A stretch of 24,131 bases of DNA from Thermomucor indicae-seudaticae (Eukaryota; Mucoromycota; Mucoromycetes; Mucorales; Lichtheimiaceae): contig JSYX01000551.1 in assembly GCA_000787465.1 (NCBI GenBank), positions 1 through 24,131 on the forward strand, in the 5' to 3' direction. Under the pieces are notes generated by a model. That model had not been told where the DNA came from and did not search any database. It worked only from the letters and a program-made list of their open reading frames with translations. Positions 22,068 to 24,131 of the stretch are shown piece by piece (position 1 is the stretch's first letter; each line of letters opens with the position of its first letter). Position numbers and translations under genes: made by a program.

Positions 22068-22839
22068 TCATATTACGCGTTCTTTCCGTAAAGTACGCAG
22101 GCTCTTCTGTTCGGGAAATATGACCGCCCGTGTGCCCCAATAGACATCCAGCAGTACCGGACGAAGTTTCGGTAAGAGATGCTAATACAGGATGCTTAGT
22201 GACAAAAAGCCTCGCTTTTCTACGAGCATCTGAAAAACACTCACTTCAAACACGACAACCATGCGGTCTTGATCTTTAACAAGTATGGCCATGTAGGATT
22301 TGATTTGCCACATAGTGATACCTTCGTTGATTATTATATCTTCAATCTTGCGTCGATCAATAAATCGAGATACACTGCGACCACTATAGTACGTTGTTCG
22401 CACTTGGATGCCTACATCTCGCATAGATAATATACTCTCTATACATTTATTCATTAGTCACTTTATATTGGGCGTTGGGTTCGGATTATTGGTACCATGC
22501 TTTACGACTCGAGACTTGAGCCAGAGCCAAAGGCAGAAGGCAAACGCCCAAAAAGACTCCGACAAGTAAGGGAAGAATCCCTTGTAATGAGACTATGCAA
22601 ATCAGATCGATGAGTCGCGTCGTTTTGAACGATCACGAGGGAGGGCCTCTTACAATGAGCACAATATACAATAGTATGATCACTAGGAGATACGCGGCGT
22701 CACCGAACCCAATAAACGGTGCATCCGTGTGACATGTATATTCGCGTGCATGGCCTCCAGGCAGAATGCGACATGTCAGATTGTCGATGGTATAACTTTC
22801 TTCGTGCGATATTCCTGAGGCGTCAGGACGAATGCTCAT
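22068..22839 (-). CDS. PIG-H / Gpi15, subunit of GPI-GlcNAc transferase
   Basis: Subunit of the ER-membrane complex that transfers GlcNAc to phosphatidylinositol, the first step of GPI-anchor synthesis. Exons in coding order: 22839-22654, 22592-22496, 22438-22245 and 22181-22068. They total 591 bases, giving 196 residues, close to the family size. A polar N-terminus (HAREYTC at 30-36) is followed by two adjacent TM helices at about 43-62 and 66-86, a hairpin typical of PIG-H. The PIG-H domain (PF10181) follows: ESILSMRDVGIQVRTTY at 95-111, RFIDRRKIEDIIINEGI at 119-135, MAILVKDQDRMVVVFE to 159, then LLPKLRPVLLDVYW. The start is the ATG at 22839; an upstream in-frame TTG is not credible. All introns are GT-AG, the second with a CTAAT branch-like site. 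The gene converges on LST8. Confidence 0.92.
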
Positions 22840-23496
22840 CAAAGGGCGCAGTTTCAAAACTCAGTTCAGCAGGCCTCCCAGAATTGAAGGTGTAATTCAT
22901 TGAACTGTGTCGAAAGTTCCAGTCAGCTTTGGAATGAAATCATGCTCAAATTTGTCAGAACCGTCATATGATTACCATAAGCTCTAGCTTCTCATGTTTT
23001 TGCTGCGGCCATTGCCTCATCGATCGGCTTCGATTGGTTCATTGTTTATCCTTGGCCTTGATCTTTGCGCACGTGTGACACGATAAAGTTTCTGGGTAGT
23101 TCCAGTCGAATCCGCCAATGCACGGCGTCGCGGAATTTCAAGCCTTCATATGCATGATGGCCGGTAGAAATTGCGTTTCCTTTCATCTCAATTCTCAAGT
23201 CAACGCTGTATGAATGTACACTTGTTAGCAGGCAAATGGCTTTCCCGAAGCAATCATAATGAATAGACAGATTCATCATCTGTCTCTCTTTTGCAGCACA
23301 AGACTGTGTCATGTGTTACTGAGGAGACGGAATCCTCCGCGTCCGGAAAAACGTCCGGATATGGAATGTTCGTCATCTCACGGGTCTTCTACATTCCGAG
23401 GCCGATATCAACTCCAGTATTTAAGCAAACCCAGCCACTGCTTGCTTCTTTCCCTTCCGTTGCCTTCTCTTCCTCCTTCGCCAACTAAAGAAAAAG
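22840..23496. other. Intergenic region with an unresolved minus-strand frame
   Basis: This 657-base spacer lies upstream of PIG-H. On the minus strand, a 40-codon frame beginning MTNIPYPDVFPDAEDS (start 23375) and the frame at 23312-23046 (VDLRIEMKGNAIS...) read like protein, as does a fragment near 22900-22970 (DKFEHDFIPKLTG). I could not join them with convincing splice sites. They may be a small unrecognised or decayed gene, or chance. The sequence before 23497 looks like a promoter: TATTTAAG at about 23418-23425 and a C/T-rich run at 23440-23480. Confidence 0.35.
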
Positions 23497-23763
23497 ATGA
23501 ACGCTGGATGTCGAGCTTATTTACTGTGCATGACGGAGATTTATCCGCGAGAATTATCATCGCGACGCCGCGTACCCACTTGGAGCAGTTGCCGTTTACC
23601 ACCTACAATCCACGAAGAGGACGAAACTTCGCCTATACTATCACCCAAATCCTTGAATCAACCACCTTTCAGTTGGACGCTAGCACCCTACAGACATCGT
23701 TCAAGCAGCTTTACGTCAATAATGGAAACTATCTCTGAAGAAACAGAGGAAGAATGTGACTGA
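23497..23763 (+). CDS. Possible small protein of unknown function (88 aa)
   Basis: ATG in a good fungal context (AAAAAG before it), about 75 bases after a TATTTAAG element and just after a pyrimidine-rich tract. The frame runs 88 residues: a short N-terminal part with Cys, Arg and Ser; a Ser/Pro-rich middle (EEDETSPILSPKSLNQPP); and an acidic end (EETEEECD). The downstream sequence looks like a 3' UTR, with AATAAAA at about 23951. No family is recognised and there is no clear domain, signal peptide or TM. A second open frame (from 23507, ending 23738) overlaps it, so the choice of frame rests on start context alone. It may be disordered, or not a gene. Confidence 0.35.
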   Translation: MNAGCRAYLLCMTEIYPRELSSRRRVPTWSSCRLPPTIHEEDETSPILSPKSLNQPPFSWTLAPYRHRSSSFTSIMETISEETEEECD

Positions 23764-24131
23764 TCCATCCGTCCATACCCACCTGAACATTCCTTCTTCG
23801 ATCCCTTTGCATACAAATCGTCATCCTGTCCCGTCGAAAACCTAATTCCTTCCTCTCCGTCGCTGTAACATATGAACCATTCTTTCCTTTGTACATGGAT
23901 AACAATCATGTCTGTAAATGAAACATCCTTTCCCTCACCAGTTTTGTAGCAATAAAAATACTCTCTATACTCGCAATCTATCATACCGTACTCGGAAGTT
24001 TATGCTTAATCTACCGAAATTCGTCACCACAAAATCATCTCAGTTATCCGGAGGTATGTCCGATATCAAAAACTCCTAATTTTCTTTGATGTAAGGGTGA
24101 ACACAGTAATACACTCTTTCCGAAAAGTAAA
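23764..24131. other. Right-edge sequence
   Basis: A minus-strand frame (23984-23688) covers much of it and overlaps the possible small gene in antisense. It has protein-like composition but no recognised family. I see nothing else in this stretch. Confidence 0.4.

Overview
This window is nuclear DNA of a fungus. Every protein-coding gene found is eukaryotic. Most are cut by short GT-AG introns of about 50-95 bases, intergenic spaces are below 1 kb except at the left edge, and the proteins read as fungal versions of conserved families. Intron-rich housekeeping genes, short introns and the flavour of the proteins suggest an early-diverging lineage, probably Mucoromycota. That placement is an inference from reading and was not tested by a search.

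Layout, left to right. Bases 1-1731 hold no recognisable gene but carry a fold-back array of GGTGTAA-type units (168-448) and a perfect small hairpin. Next come CCT4, the delta subunit of the cytosolic chaperonin (+, ten exons, 1732-3950), and a convergent short-chain dehydrogenase (-, five exons, 4194-5215). A 755-base divergent spacer leads to a CSC1/OSCA-type osmosensitive calcium channel (+, ten exons, 5971-9335). It faces a questin oxidase-like protein (-, three exons, 10060-11427). The SAGA/ADA adaptor Ada2 follows as a single exon (-, 12253-13905). A flavin-reductase-domain protein with a likely mitochondrial leader and an extra C-terminal domain is next (+, 14872-15948). Then come a vacuolar membrane M28 metalloprotease of the Pff1 type (+, seven exons, 16928-19867) and the TOR-complex WD40 protein LST8 (+, nine exons, 20241-21857). 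A convergent PIG-H/Gpi15 subunit of the GPI-anchor GlcNAc transferase follows (-, four exons, 22068-22839). A possible 88-residue gene of unknown function lies near the right edge (23497-23763).

For every multi-exon gene I chose splice sites by GT-AG (once GC-AG) signals, reading frame and family continuity. Each resulting model has a coding length that is an exact multiple of three. The genes do not form a pathway cluster. Protein folding, osmosensing, transcription, vacuolar proteolysis, TOR signalling and GPI anchoring are mixed, as in ordinary fungal euchromatin. I found no CRISPR array, rRNA or tRNA, no intact transposase gene, and no convincing novel multi-gene system. The items most worth a second look are the flavin reductase fusion, the N-terminal extension and GC-AG intron of LST8, and the fold-back repeat at the left edge.
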